Position numbers and translations under genes: made by a program. Positions 21,929 through 34,124 of a DNA stretch of 64,000 bases are shown here, in pieces. The stretch spans positions 7,728,750 to 7,792,749 of the forward strand of contig NC_051443.1 in assembly GCF_001649575.2 (NCBI RefSeq), in the 5' to 3' direction. Under the pieces are notes generated by a model. That model did no database searches, was not told where the DNA came from, and saw only the letters and a program-made list of their open reading frames with translations. The number at the start of each line of letters is the position of its first letter. The stretch's first letter is position 1. This stretch comes from Kryptolebias marmoratus (Eukaryota > Chordata > Actinopteri > Cyprinodontiformes > Rivulidae).

Positions 21929-24639
21929 ACAGGGAGCATGACGTAACAAAGTGTTTATTCAAAGTTAAGGAAGAGAAGGAGGATGAGCGCAAACCTCTTG
22001 ACCAGCTTAGCCTCCCTTGGATAGGTACAACAGATGTTGGTAGGGATAAGGTACAGATGAAGGATGGAAGCAATGAAAAGGGATGAAGTACTAAACTGGA
22101 CTGCATGGAGATAGATCTGACTGAATCAGATGATGTGTAATTTCTGTTAAATGAAAGGGGTAGAGGAGGATCAGAGGCATGAAAAAGAGGTAGGGATGGG
22201 AGATGAGGGAAAGGATCGAGTTAGGTAAGAAAATAAAAAGGGAAACAGAGAGCAGGTAGACAAACTGTGCTTTAAGAAAGCTTGTCAAGTGACAAGACTT
22301 GTGGGTGAGCCGTGCCCCGGCTCCCAAACACAAGTTAACATGTTTACTCCATTTTCCTAGCAAGGACCACATAACAGCAAAATGAGTTTAAAGGTTTATT
22401 ATTTATAAAGTTATGGAAGTGAGGATGAGTCAATATCAAAGCTGAGTTTCATCTGGGGAGGCTCGTGGTCAGTGGCTAGGAACAAGAAGACTCTGAGTGA
22501 AGGTTCTTTCTCCCTGGGGGCTCATCCTGACCATTTTAGGTCCACAACATCTTGTTCAGGATAGAGTGGCATTAAAGGACATCCAAGTTTGTTAGAGTCA
22601 GTGATTGTTGTGAGGGAACATGAACACAAACTGGTTTAAGACTTTGTATGTTTGGTCAATGACATGGAACAGGTGCAAAAGCAGAAAAGGAGGGATCAGT
22701 GTTACAGGAAATTTGAGGTTTCAGCAAAGTTGTAGAATTTGCACCTTGTTACCCAGCTCCTTGTTTCTGTTTTAAAGAGACGCTCATGAGACAAAATTTG
22801 CAGCTAAGCTGGTCTGGCGGTATTTATGTGGCACCTTATAAGGACTGAAATGAGATGAAAATGTTGGTGTGAAATTGATCTGTCTGATAATTTCTTCCAG
22901 TAAAACATGCTTTCAGATGTTGAATCTTTTGCAAGATATTTGACCAGAACATGAAGTGGAAATAGCAGAGGAGATTGGATTGTCGTAGCGCGCGTGCTGT
23001 GGTGGTTTGAAATGCTCTTACAGAGTTCAGATACTTGATGATGAGATGTAGAAGAATGATGAAGAAGTTGATATATGTTCTGAATGTATACAAGGAGGAA
23101 GAGAGCATTTTAGAGGATGTGATGTGTGTTAGAGATGATGTTACATGAATGCAAGTTGATAAACAGCAGGATGTGCTTTAAAACTAGCTGATTAGGTGTG
23201 ATGAGGATGTGAGGAGGAAGGATGTAAGGAATGGTGTCTTTGAAGCACTTCGGGGTAAGATGGCTCTGAGGGTGGCTGAGAATAGGAGGATCGGAGTGTG
23301 GCGGAAGTCTAATTCTTGTACTATAACAAGGTTATGATATGTAATAATGTGAGCTGTGTGGAAGATGGTATGAACTGAGTATTTTTTGTTTCTTTCTGAA
23401 GCGAAAGCTCATCCACGTTGAGGACTTCTACTGCTGCAGTGTTGTCAGAAAAATTGAGAATAGATTTCTCAGACTGAAGGAGCCCCTAAAAGATTTATCT
23501 GCAGACTGGGCTCAAGCAGCTCAGCAGCTCTGGACCTGGATGTTCTGAACATAAAAACAATGAATGACTGCTGTGGGCTGAAATTGTCACCTAGATCTAA
23601 TGGATTAATCTTCTGTACTGGACGATTGTGATTAGCTGTTTAATATTCGGCTTCAGACCTGTTATTAGGAGGCTTGTTTGAGAACACTGTTGTTGGCTTG
23701 GCTGCATTGTGAGCTTTGTTTGAAGACACTGGGTGCTGTTGTTGTTGGGTTGAAGGCTACAGTTAGAGGCATCGGTTGTGGCCTACATAGTTTGAGTTGT
23801 ATAGCATTGGTGGAAAATGCAGGCTGCTTGTTTTTGTGTTTGAGTTAAAAAGCTTGGTAGAAAACAAGTTTCTGGCTTAGCTTTTTTAGATTTTGAAACT
23901 TTGGTATGAGAATGTGGTAAAGTGGTAAAAAGTTGTGTAACATGGTCTATCTGTCAAACCTGAGACAAATGCCTCTTTTCTACTGGCTCTATTTCAGAAG
24001 CCCCACTCTACTCTACTTTTCTCTGCTTGGCTCTATAAAAAATGCATCGCATTTCCACCGGCCAGTTTGGTCAGTAAGCCAGTTTTGTTGCGGCGGGGGA
24101 CAAGTTTAATTTGCGCTACCGAAACTTGGCACCATTTGTGTAAACAACGGAAGCGCTATGGACATTGGCCCTGTGTTGTTGCTGTTTTTTAAACTTAGGG
24201 GGATTCTCCTGAGTCTTCAGGAAGAGAGGCACAGTGGAAGAAATGCTCTGGATGCCGCGATTGTTGTGCAGAGTAGGACAGCTGTTATCCGCCGGAGATT
24301 TCAGGCTTTACAGCACCTTCAGCTGGGGGACAGACAGCATAAACGTTGCAGGGTAAGCTAACGGTGTTGTCTACTGTTGTTTTCTTCGCTCTTTATGCCT
24401 GCATCTGGCCACACCCATGACCAATGAGTGTACAGAAGCTAAGCTTGCGTCACCCATGAAAGGAGGGACCGGCCTTGAAAAAATGACGGTGGAAACGTGC
24501 GCAAAGCAAGCCGAGTAGAGTGGAGCCGGGACCTTTAGAGCCAGTGGAAAAGGGGCAAAAGTGTGCTGATTATAAGAAGGTGATTAGAGGTGTGGTTGAG
24601 TTGTGGCCCTATTCCCAAACCTAAGTTAACACATTAACT
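21929..24639 (-). mobile_element. 2.7-kb insertion in Tc1: tandem, possibly LTR-like units
   Basis: Two units share both ends. Starts: gtaacaaagtgtttattcaa at about 21943 versus gagtttaaaggtttattatt at about 22385, each followed by a gga(g)gatgag-type block. Ends: gacaaactgtgctttaagaa...cccaaacacaagttaacatg at 22260-22340 versus gacaaa[MITE]gtgtgctgattataagaa...cccaaacctaagttaaca, ending at 24634. Unit 1 is about 440 bp. Unit 2 is about 1.7 kb after removing the inserted MITE. On the minus strand each unit would start TGTTAACTT and carry AATAAA near its far end, as an LTR would. No coding domains are recognised; class uncertain. Confidence 0.45.
23970..24557. mobile_element. PIF/Harbinger-like element, 588 bp
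   Basis: Terminal inverted repeats: left TGCCTCTTTTCTACTGGCTC. Right, read in reverse, TGCCCCTTTTCCACTGGCTC. Both continue with CCACTCTACTC-type sequence. The flanking trinucleotide AAA (23967-23969 and 24558-24560) may be the target duplication. The termini resemble the abundant fish Harbinger family beginning cttttccact. A 67-codon frame (24158-24361, ATG at 24158) beginning MDIGPVLLLFF and rich in Arg/Gln may be a relic of an element gene. It disrupts the terminal repeat of the surrounding 2.7-kb insertion. Confidence 0.68.
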
Positions 24640-25290
24640 TCATTTAGAAAAAATAGAAAACATTGAAGACAGTTGTATTAATATGGGCATCCCACAGTCA
24701 GTCTGTGCACTGCACAAAGAAATTGTAAAAATCCCAAGAACTACATCTCAGACTCTACAAGCCTCAGTCAGCAGGATAATGATTAAAGTTCATGGCAGGA
24801 CCGTTAGAAAAAAACTTCACAAGTAGGATTTGTTTGGAAGGGTTACCAGAAGAAAGTCTTGTTTCTCTAAAAAGAACATGGCAGCACAATTTTTATTTGC
24901 AAAGTTGCATCAGAATGAATCCCAAGACTTCCGGATCAATGCCCTTTGGGGAGATAAGACCCATGTGTCATATTTGGCAAACACTAAAAAGAGCATATGA
25001 GCACAAATACCTTACTCCAACTGTGAAGCATGTTGGTGGAGGTACTTATACTTTAGGCTTGTTTTGAAACCACTGGACCTGGGCTCCTCTAGTGGCTCCT
25101 CTGTAGACCAAAGGATCCTAAAGTCAAATTTGAGGCCATCTGGGGTCATACAACTGAACAATGATCTCAAACAAACCAGCCAATACTGGAAGGGAACCTT
25201 AAGATATCTGTGCACAAAAAATGCCTGCAACCCAAAGATGTGTACTCTAAATATTGGTGGCAGTTTAGAAAGTTGCATTAAATAATATGT
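24640..25290 (+). pseudogene. Tc1 transposase remnant, middle and C-terminal
   Basis: Plus-strand translation shows CLEGLPEESLVSLKRTWQHN, corresponding to GRVARRKPLLSKKNMAARL in the family. It then gives YEHKYLTPTVKHVGGGT, the conserved block around PTVKHGGGS, and KSNLRPSGVIQLNNDL, the degenerate QQDN region. Catalytic residues are lost and several frames are used, so this is a dead copy. Confidence 0.68.
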
Positions 25291-28200
25291 ATTTGTTTTA
25301 AAGCCTGATCTGTGATTTTTTTTAAAGCTAGACAATATACATTTTGTTAAATTGTTAACTTTGGTAAAATGTATCACATTGCCCAACACAACCATAGTTT
25401 TGAATCACCCACTTGTTGTGTTGGAGTCTGGCTTTATGTTTATCTCTTTGGGTTGTGCTCAACATTTATCTTTAAAATATTTGTTATGGAAGAAATTTAA
25501 AAACAGAATTTCTTTCTTAAATGGAGGACAAACACAGCCTTGTACAACCTTGGAGCTTCCATGCGCATCTCAACGTTGTAACAAGCTGTTCCTATTATTT
25601 ACATAAATATATCCATTTATTTATATTACAGCCGCATTACTATGTACGTCCAGTGTTTCCTTGCTTGTCTGGGTTTCCTGACAGAAGCTTCCGAGCTGCA
25701 GCTTTACACATGAGCAGCTGATAATTTTGTCTGCTTTGTGCTACAGCAGAAGCAAAGGTTAATGAGAGCAGTGAGCAGTAATTACAGGCTGAATGTGTGT
25801 AATTGCAATATAATGATAAATTGGATATAATTAATAAAACTAAATCATTGCAATTAAATGTGTGTGTTATCATTCCTAGGAATGATCCACTTTAACCTTA
25901 TTATGGTAATTTGGTTTGTTATTGATCTTAACTTTGATTAATGGAGCTAATTTAGTCAGTAAACTAGCTCCATGTGGTAAATAACCTCATCGTGACTTTT
26001 TAATTTGAACCTTTTTTTAAATTGGACAACCAGTGAAAAACAACTTGGTACAAAACCAAAATCAGAAAACAATTTTTTTGTTAGTTTAGGAAAGATTCAT
26101 TTGAGCCTAATGTATTAACTTATTGGGTTAATCATGTTTCTTTTATTAAAGATAAGAATTTGACAGGTTCCCAAGTGGTTTTGAGATTTTCTTCCAATCA
26201 CAATCATGAGAGACTTTATCTTTCACTGTTGTTTTTTTTTTAGCCCATTAAAACCTTATACTGGTGTCAAAATTTAAGTTGTAGTGTATGTACAACCTCT
26301 TTTTACTGTACAAATTTAGGCACAGTCTTCAGACCACACTCAAAGGGGAGGCCAGATGGGAGCCACTGAGAATTTTGGGGTGGCACACACAACCTAAAAA
26401 TCATTACAGAATTTCAGTCATTTATTATACTGTTGTCTTATATAGGGTACCACATACAATGCTGAGTTGCATAAAGGCCAACCAGAGCTAGTTCATACAC
26501 TGGTTACAGTCAGGTTGTAATTTTTCAGTCACAGTTCTTAGACATAAACCCTCACTTTGACTGTTGGCACATTCCTCTGAGTGATGTTAAGGTTTTACAG
26601 GTTAACGTTTCTTATATGGACCTATATTCTGTATGACTGCTTATTACTTATGGAGCAACTTCATATTTATTGACAAAGGGAAGCTGTGAATTTTTTGGTA
26701 GAGCATTAGGTAATTTCTTTATGAAGTTCAGTAACTTTAGATAAAGATTTGCAGTTGGTAGGAAAGCAAAACCCAAGAGTTGAAGAGGTTTGACTTCTAT
26801 CGTCTATGGTGTAGTTAAGTGATTTAAAGTTAAAGGTTGAAGAAGACAAAGTTGAGGAGGATGGATTTCCCTTTACTCGTGACTTGGTGTATGATGCACT
26901 TTTCTAATGCATCACTATTTTTAAACCTATGCAAGCCCCAATTAAATGGTCAGGGTTGAGTGTTTTTTGAATTTTTTCTCTTGATTGTGACTTCAGACAC
27001 CCAACTGTGTGCTCCCCAGCACACAGAGGCTTTTTGTGTGTCTTCTTTGAAGCAGATGTCAAACTTAATGTGTTTTACTATTTGATTCATTATTTGTAGG
27101 AAATATAAAACAAAGTGGTAATTGGTGCTTGGTTAGTAAAACTGACCAATCATAATGAACTAAGCTTTTCAGAGCTGGGTGGGGGAGGACAGTACTGCCT
27201 CCTTAGATTGATTTTATAGTGAATTTGTAATATAAATGGGTTATTTTACAGGAACTTTAATTGCACTTCTTAGATCAAATTAAATATACTTTGCTTAGAA
27301 AGAGACAAAGCGTTTTAGTAATGATTTAGGTTTGTGTAACTTTGTCTTTTCATGTAAACCTTTGCAGATACATTAGCTGTTTTCAACAAAAGAGAGAGCT
27401 TTTTCTCAGGTTTAAAGTTGGTCTGAATGCAGCCCAAGTTCAAGACAAACAGCATACTGCAGAAATTCTGGGGATGGAGTCAATTACAAAAAATGTAAAG
27501 TGTTATTTAAATGACTCATTCAGGGAAGTGAAATAGCCTTTGCTATTTCTATTGTGATTCTTCCTCTTTGGGCTGGTAATCTGTGGATGACTCTTCAGAC
27601 TGAGCATTTATCACTACAGTACAATTGATATGTATCAAAAGAGAAGAGACCTAGAATGAAGCTCTGGGGCTGTGCTATTCAAGTGGGAAACCATTTATGT
27701 GGTTGAGCACTAAGATTTCATTAATTTCTATTAATCTCATGTGTTGCTCTGGGGAGAAACCCAGAGAGACAACTGTTTTACAGAAAAACAAACAAAAAAC
27801 AAGTTGGAGAGAGGGTATACTAATAGATAAAAAAAGGGAAGTGAAAATATAGTATATATAAGCTGGCGTGTATTGGTGACCTTCATTTGTGAGAGTCTAC
27901 AAAATGTCTTGTCTGTGTGACAAATTTTCTCTCATATTTGTCAAAGAGGCATCAAGGGTGTTTCCGACTCGCCTCAAGAGCACTAGAGCTGTATTTGGAC
28001 ACCTGCATGGGAGCTCTTGCCTGAGAGAAAGCTACAGCTACAAATGTTCAGATCTAATATACACCCTGATGATACAGTAAACAGTTCTTACTGTGAAACT
28101 GGTCTAAATCTTCATTTCAAAAGTGTACTCAAGTAGATTAAATCATAAACATGGGAATGGCTGCTGAGGTGGATACAAAGCAGGCCTAAGCAGGTATAAT

Positions 28201-31200
28201 GTGGGCAGAGGTGGGCAACAACATAATGTGCAAGGCCTTGAATGCAGCTTTGCAAGCCGTGCAAACGAATATAAACTGAGTTTTCAAAAAATTGGCTGCG
28301 CAAAACATGGCCACATGGCTCGCTGCTCACTAGGTTACAGACGCTCAGAATTTAGTGAGACTGCAATGGAGAATTCCCCTATTTTCAGGCATTTTTAATT
28401 TGCAAACTAGCCTCCAACAGTCACAGCACAGTGAGATACTCCCTTTACCAAGCAACCACACCTCTACAACGGCTGAAGAGAGAGGCTAGCTGTAATTGCT
28501 GCTACCTCTTCGGCAAAGAAACCGACAACAGCTTCATTTAAAGTTGTTTGCGTACTGCATGAGAGGTCACGAAGTCGGCTCTCATTCACATTGTTGCGTG
28601 ACAAAAATTGTGTCATTTTGTTCTTACTGTCCATCGCTTCTTGACACAAAGCCCTGGCTGAAGCCTTTCTCACAAGGGTTTGTGCCAAGTATTGTGTGAT
28701 TAGTCAGAAGTTGTTGTGGGCGTATTTATGCAGAAAAGCCGGAAAGCTTTAATGGAGTTAATTTGCATCTACTGCTCTGCTGATAAGCAGCTGGCCGAGG
28801 CTGTTAGCAAATACAGCTGTTTTTACAACTGTTCAAGCAAAACAAGGACAGGAGAGTTAAGAAGCTGGCTGGAAGAAATCCGTTTTAATGCTGTAGGAAG
28901 AGGGAGGAGCTTCCCAGGAGTTTTAAGCCAAGTGTCTCGTGGACGATAAAAGGTGTTTGCGAAAATGAACATCTTGCAACCTTGTGACTGCGAACTGACT
29001 TCTTGACTTGTTATGGAGTATGCCGGAGCCGTAAGTTTTCAATGTTGGTTTCCCAAGTGATATATCTGTAAAGAAGAAATGGCTTCGAGCCATTCAAGAC
29101 AAAGGTCAGGACTTTACAACAGAGTGAGGCAGCAGGTCTGCTTTTAGCCTGCAGAGCTAATGAAGCTAAGGAAGCTGACTACACTTCAGCCTCCATCAGC
29201 ACTGCACCGAGCTGTTTTCTGTGAAAATGACTTAGGAGTGACCCAACCAGCTGGAGTCTGTTTATGATGGAACCATGCTGGCTTCACTCATGATGTTCAT
29301 CTTGACCAGATGCCAAAGAAATGCTGGGATGAGAACATCACTCTTGCCGTAACAGCCAGGATGGGTCATTACTACTGTTGTAAAACCTCTGAGCAGTTCA
29401 GAATACATCAGCTGATGCTCTGAGACAATGATCCTGACCATTAGGTCACAAGCTGTAAATTAAAAGTAGTGCCAAGTTTTCATAGCCGGTGTATTATTTA
29501 CTTTGTGTAACACTCATATGTACTGTATTCACAAAGCTGTTTTTAATCCAACTAGGTCGGGCAGGACTTGATAAATTTTCTCTGTTTTCAAAATCAGTCA
29601 GCATTTCGATGTGGAAGCTGTGAAGTGTCAGTCAATGTCGCTGGTAAATTAATATTCATAGATGCTTACATTATGTGGAAGATGATTTTCCTTTAACATT
29701 TACTTCAGTTCAGAGGTGGGTTTAATTATTTTGAGGCCCAAGATGAAACACAACCATGGAGACCTCCATCTTCCTTCCATGTCAATATTTTTCAACCCCT
29801 ATTTTTCTAAGGCTTAATTGTTGCCTAATATCATTTATTGCTGCACTAAAGTTTTACATGCCAAGTTATTCACTATGACTAATCTCCAAGTTTCTTTCTA
29901 GCCGTCTGTCTCCAGGAGAAAAAGCTCTTGAATCACTTGTTTGAATTTTGAGTGACACATTGGACCAGGCATCCATGTTTGTAGACTATCCATGCTGTCT
30001 AAAGAATTCTCTAAATATTGAAACCATCCTCACTTACTGTAGCTGAGTAACCTTTTTCTAATTTCCTAAAAGGCAGCCATCAAATGAGATAATGAATTAT
30101 CCACTAACCACTGAGTGACATTTGTTGTGGCTAAATCTTTCTGTTTCATCCAGACTAATATATTTCTTTCACTTTAACTGATATACTGAGATTTTAATGC
30201 TTAGCGTTAATCTTCGTAGTTGTTCTAGAAAACCAGGATGAACATGAGTTTTTTGGCTTAAGGAAAATCAGAGAAATCTATTAGAAAGCTATTAGAATTG
30301 TCACAATTGAAAGATGCTCCTACCAATATTTTGCATCATTACTTGAAGATACTATTTGATCCTTTAACTCAATTAAGTCATCAAGCCTTACATGCTACAC
30401 CCATTAGAGCTTTTTATCTTTTTTTCTTTGATGTTGGAAAATTAAAAAAATACATATTCATCCAACGTTGAGAGGATCATTAACTTTAATGAGGCTTCTT
30501 GTGTTTACCATTGTTGCATACGCAAGCTTGAATAATACGGCTGCTGTTTGTTTATGTTTTTTTTTTGTCGAAGTTTGTGTTTGTGCTTGTTTAGGTTGTG
30601 CGTATGAGGAGAGATTATAGCCAAGCTGTAGGCTCGTGTGGTCTGTGGTTGTTGTTGGCTTGTGGGCTAGCGCCTGCTCCGCTTTCAGTTTCAGGTCAGT
30701 CTCTGACCCTGGCTGCAATTCAAGCAGCAATTTGAAGACAATATTGACCAGTGCATGTGTGTGGGTGTGTGTCGGCACTCATCAGTTTCCACACAGGAAG
30801 TCATTAAATTAGGGCAGTGTGCTCACACAGCACCTGAATTTTAAAGGTTGACACATCACAGGTTACATTTTCATTCTAGTCAGACTACACAAGCCAGTTG
30901 CTCTAGTTTGTTAAAGACAACATACACACACTGCACCTACTAGCAAACTGTCACTCATTATTTAGGGATTTTTAACCTTGTTTCTATGTTCTACAAAGGA
31001 CCTCAAAATGTGTTTCATTCACACAGTCACAATACTACCTATTGAATCTTTTTAAATATATTCAATTGTGTACACAACACTTTTCTTTTTCTTTTTACAT
31101 ACAGTCACTAATGAGGATATCAGGAGACAATGTGGGAATTTAGTGTTTTGATTAAGAAAATTTCATCCAGTGGCAGGAATTGAATTGATAACCTTTCTGT

Positions 31201-31227
31201 TGGGGGGGCTTCTGGATGACCTAAATG
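25291..31227. other. Long gene-free stretch, mostly unrecognised
   Basis: Nearly 6 kb of AT-rich DNA. 26270-26410 has a fragment resembling blocks near 17750 and 18230 (ggaggccagatgggagccac). A 9-bp-stem hairpin lies at 27005-27026. 28480-29060 is less AT-rich, with acgataaaaggtgtttgcga near 28944 that could be a TATA-like box of an unrecognised LTR. No coding domain is seen. Confidence 0.5.
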
Positions 31228-31335
31228 TTCATGCTTTCATCCATCCATTTTCTGTGCCCATCTATTTCTGTTCAGGGTTGCGGGATGCTGGGGTCTGTCT
31301 CCAGCAGTCAACAAGCAGACCAGAACCCAGAATAC
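31228..31335 (-). repeat. SINE tail, reverse orientation
   Basis: tcatccatccattttctgtg and ctgttcagggttgcgggatg, then gtctgtctccagcagtcaac: the inverse of the ATGG-tailed SINE 3' end. Confidence 0.55.
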
Positions 31336-31464
31336 GTATGTAAAAAAAAAAAAACCCACATAAAACAGCAGTAAAATAAACAAAACGGAAATAACAAAAA
31401 TGAAAGGCCTAGCTTTCTGTAAAACACTGCATATTGATAGCTGCTTTGCGTGCCAAAGCACAAT

Positions 31465-32162
31465 CCACAACCCCATTTTTGAAAAGAATGGGATGGTGTG
31501 TGTTGTCTGTGAAATCATTGTCTGCAAATTAAAACAGAATGCAAAAGTTTGTAAATCTCATAAACCTTTTTTATTTACAATTGACATATTAAAACTTATC
31601 AAAAATTTAAACCAATAAATTGTATAATTTCTAGGAACAGAAAATGGTAATTTTGAATTTGATGGCAACACTTTTCAAGTTGGGACAGGGCCAAGAAAAG
31701 CTGTAAAAAAATAAGTGGTACGAATAAGAAGCAGCTGGAGGAGCCTTTTGCAACTAATATTGGTAACGGGCAACAGGTCAGTCAGAGGACGGGGTATGAA
31801 AAGAGCATTTTAGAGAGGCTGAATCTCTTAGAAGTAAAGATAGGTAGAACTTCACAGTGTGCAAAAATACTGCATCTGAAAATAATGGAACAATTTCTGA
31901 ATAATGTTCCTCAGCGGAAAATTGGGAAGACTTTGAATACCCCCTCATCTACAGGTCATAATATGATCAAAGGATTTCAGGAATCTGGAGAAATCTCTAA
32001 GCTCAAAGTCAATACTGGATACTGCCAACATATTCAAAATTGCGTCATATTTTTCTAAAAATGGCCCAATTTTATAGTTTAAACATTTAATAAGATTACT
32101 GTGTTACTTTTTTTATTTACATTATTCTCAATGTCTTAACATTTTCGGAATCAGGGTTGTAT
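31465..32162 (+). mobile_element. Tc1/mariner-type element, internally deleted
   Basis: The left end is cacaaccccatttttgaaaa, followed by aaacagaatgcaaaagtttg. The right end is ttcggaatcagggttgtatt. It is the same family as 1063-2243. Internal text such as aggaatctggagaaatctct belongs to the N-terminal transposase region on the plus strand. A large deletion brings this close to the right end, giving a roughly 700-bp non-autonomous copy. Confidence 0.72.
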
Positions 32163-32164
32163 TA

Positions 32165-32310
32165 ATGCTCAAAGTATTATCAGGGACGAGTCTCAGCTAC
32201 TGCCACGCCAAAGTGTAGCTCAGTGTTTGTAAAACTGACTGAGTTAGCTGTTTTTGTGGCAGCCATTCTTGAGTCAGATTGACTCTAAAAGTTAAATTGC
32301 TAACAGACTA
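32165..32310 (+). repeat. Family X repeat copy (middle part)
   Basis: gagtctcagctactgccacg, tttgtaaaactgactgagtt and gtggcagccattcttgagtc. It directly follows a Tc1/mariner terminus. Confidence 0.6.
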
Positions 32311-32559
32311 AAGAAAATACATACAGAGATACAATAAAATGATTTCCATCCTTTTATAGTGGCAAGCAATGAAAAGCACTGGCAGGCATATAGCCTGATA
32401 GTTTACAATCTAATGCTGTATAGTTTTAGAAAGGCTCATTAAAATGAAAATTTGTGAAGCCTATAGTTTAAACTGTGGCTTTCCATCCACTCCTATGCTC
32501 CTAGAGGTTTTATTGATACGTGAGTTCCATGTATGGCAAAATAATCATGTGTGGGGTTT

Positions 32560-32770
32560 CTCCAGGCACTCTGGTTTCCTCCCACACTGCAAGAACATGT
32601 GTTAGCGGTCTCAAATTGACCCTAGGTGTGAGTGTGCGCGTGCCTAGTTGTGTGTCTCAATGTGGCAACATATTCAGGATGTACCCCACCTGACTGCTGG
32701 AGATAGGCACCAGCTTCCCATGACCCTGAACAGGAACAAGCAGGTAAAGAAAATGGGTTGATGAATGGAA
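32560..32770 (+). repeat. SINE fragment with ATGG-type tail
   Basis: Has ggtttcctcccacactgcaa, caaattgaccctaggtgtga and gactgctggagataggcacc, then aaagaaaatgggttgatgaa. The tRNA-like head is missing. Confidence 0.62.
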
Positions 32771-34124
32771 TTTGCTTCTATTATCCTGGCAATTACAATC
32801 AGAGCTCATTAACATAACACACAAGTTTATACTACCTTGGATTTATTTGCATTATTCAACAAAAATTGTATTTATGTGCATGATTGGCTTGCAGGGAAAC
32901 CTGTTATTCCTTCTCCTGCCATGATAGCCTGACCTGTCTTTTTGCTGCAGCAAAAAGCTATGATGGCCTGGGCAGAATTCAGACAGCTGAATCAGGGTGT
33001 GTGTCTGTATGTGTGTGTGTGTGTTTATCAGTGTGCGTCTCCATGGGGAGCAGACATAGAGAGAGAATGTGTTCCAGATACTGTTGTTGCCCGTCTTGGG
33101 TCTGATAAAGCACTTTAAACAGCCACCAGTTCTTTGAATACAAATTCAACAAAGTGGCAGAGAGGAACAAAAAGATGAGATTTTTCTTTCTTTATTTTAG
33201 CACAGACTTTGAAACACACAAATCTGCACACACAGAACCACAAAGGAACCCATCTTCATTGTTGTTATGCTCCCCTTTTCAGCTCATTTTTTAACATAGC
33301 TTTGCTATCTCCGACTTGATTGTGTTGAAGTGGAAATGAACATAAACAGTCACCAAGGACTATTGAATTCTGCCTCCATCTCACATCCTCACCTCCTTTG
33401 TCAGACACATCTCATTTTCCCCCTGCAGTGATGTCTCCAGCAGTAATTTTGCGAGAAGCACAATCACTAAATGCTGTAATAAGTTGATGAGATGGCTGCC
33501 AATTCCCCAACAAATGGTGCATTACTGGAGTCGTAATAGTTCCGTCAAATAGAAGCAAGGCAGGAATGTGGTGAAGAAGCAATGAGGAGTTTAATGAAGT
33601 TTTCATGGCTTAAGTCATCCATCTGATAACAAACGACATCAGCAATGATGATGCATCCCACAGCTTTTCTCGCTTCGTTGCCCGCATAGTCATGGAGGTC
33701 AAAGCAGGAACAGCGCAGCGTGCCCTCCCTGACTAGCACTCGACAACACAAGTGGATGGGTGTGAATGTAAATGATAGAGGTGTGCAATTATGACAGCCT
33801 GGTTTTCCAGAATTACATGTAACAAGCATGCCTTTCTAACGCCTCATTATGTTGAAAGTGGATAATCTGATGTGATTGTGCAATGTGTCACAAAAAGCAA
33901 CAACTGCCCTCCATTGTTGTGGTTACCTGGATGTAGTGGAGGTACTTTATTTTACAAATCATTTCTGATTGTGGATAAGACAGACCATAACAATGATCTA
34001 TTTTCCTCAGGTCTTAAGCAGCCATAGTTATGACCTTCTTCAGATGGCCACAACAAGAGAGAGACACACCATTTGCAAAAAGTAAAGAATATTTTATTAA
34101 AACTAAATTGATACAATTATTACA
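32771..34124. other. No gene seen
   Basis: Unique-looking sequence between a SINE and a Tc1 element. 33420-33720 is free of known repeats (gcagtaattttgcgagaagc, cacaatcactaaatgctgta) and might be conserved, but nothing shows function. Confidence 0.5.
33000..33040. repeat. Imperfect (TG)n tract
   Basis: tgtgtgtctgtatgtgtgtg with interruptions; short. Confidence 0.8.

Larger units (their letters stand above)
21478..25290 (+). mobile_element. Tc1-type transposon split by a 2.7-kb insertion
   Basis: Left part, about 21478-21928: terminal gcagtcatgggaaaaagaaa, then agaaagtccaccttctgtta, then decayed N-terminal coding text (gaggcaatagttgctatttt, ggccatttctgaacaattt). Right part, about 24640-25290: the element continues in order with gaaaacattgaagacagttg, tctcagactctacaagcctc and aagaacatggcagcacaatt. 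The material between is a separate insertion. The transposase is broken throughout. Confidence 0.72.
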
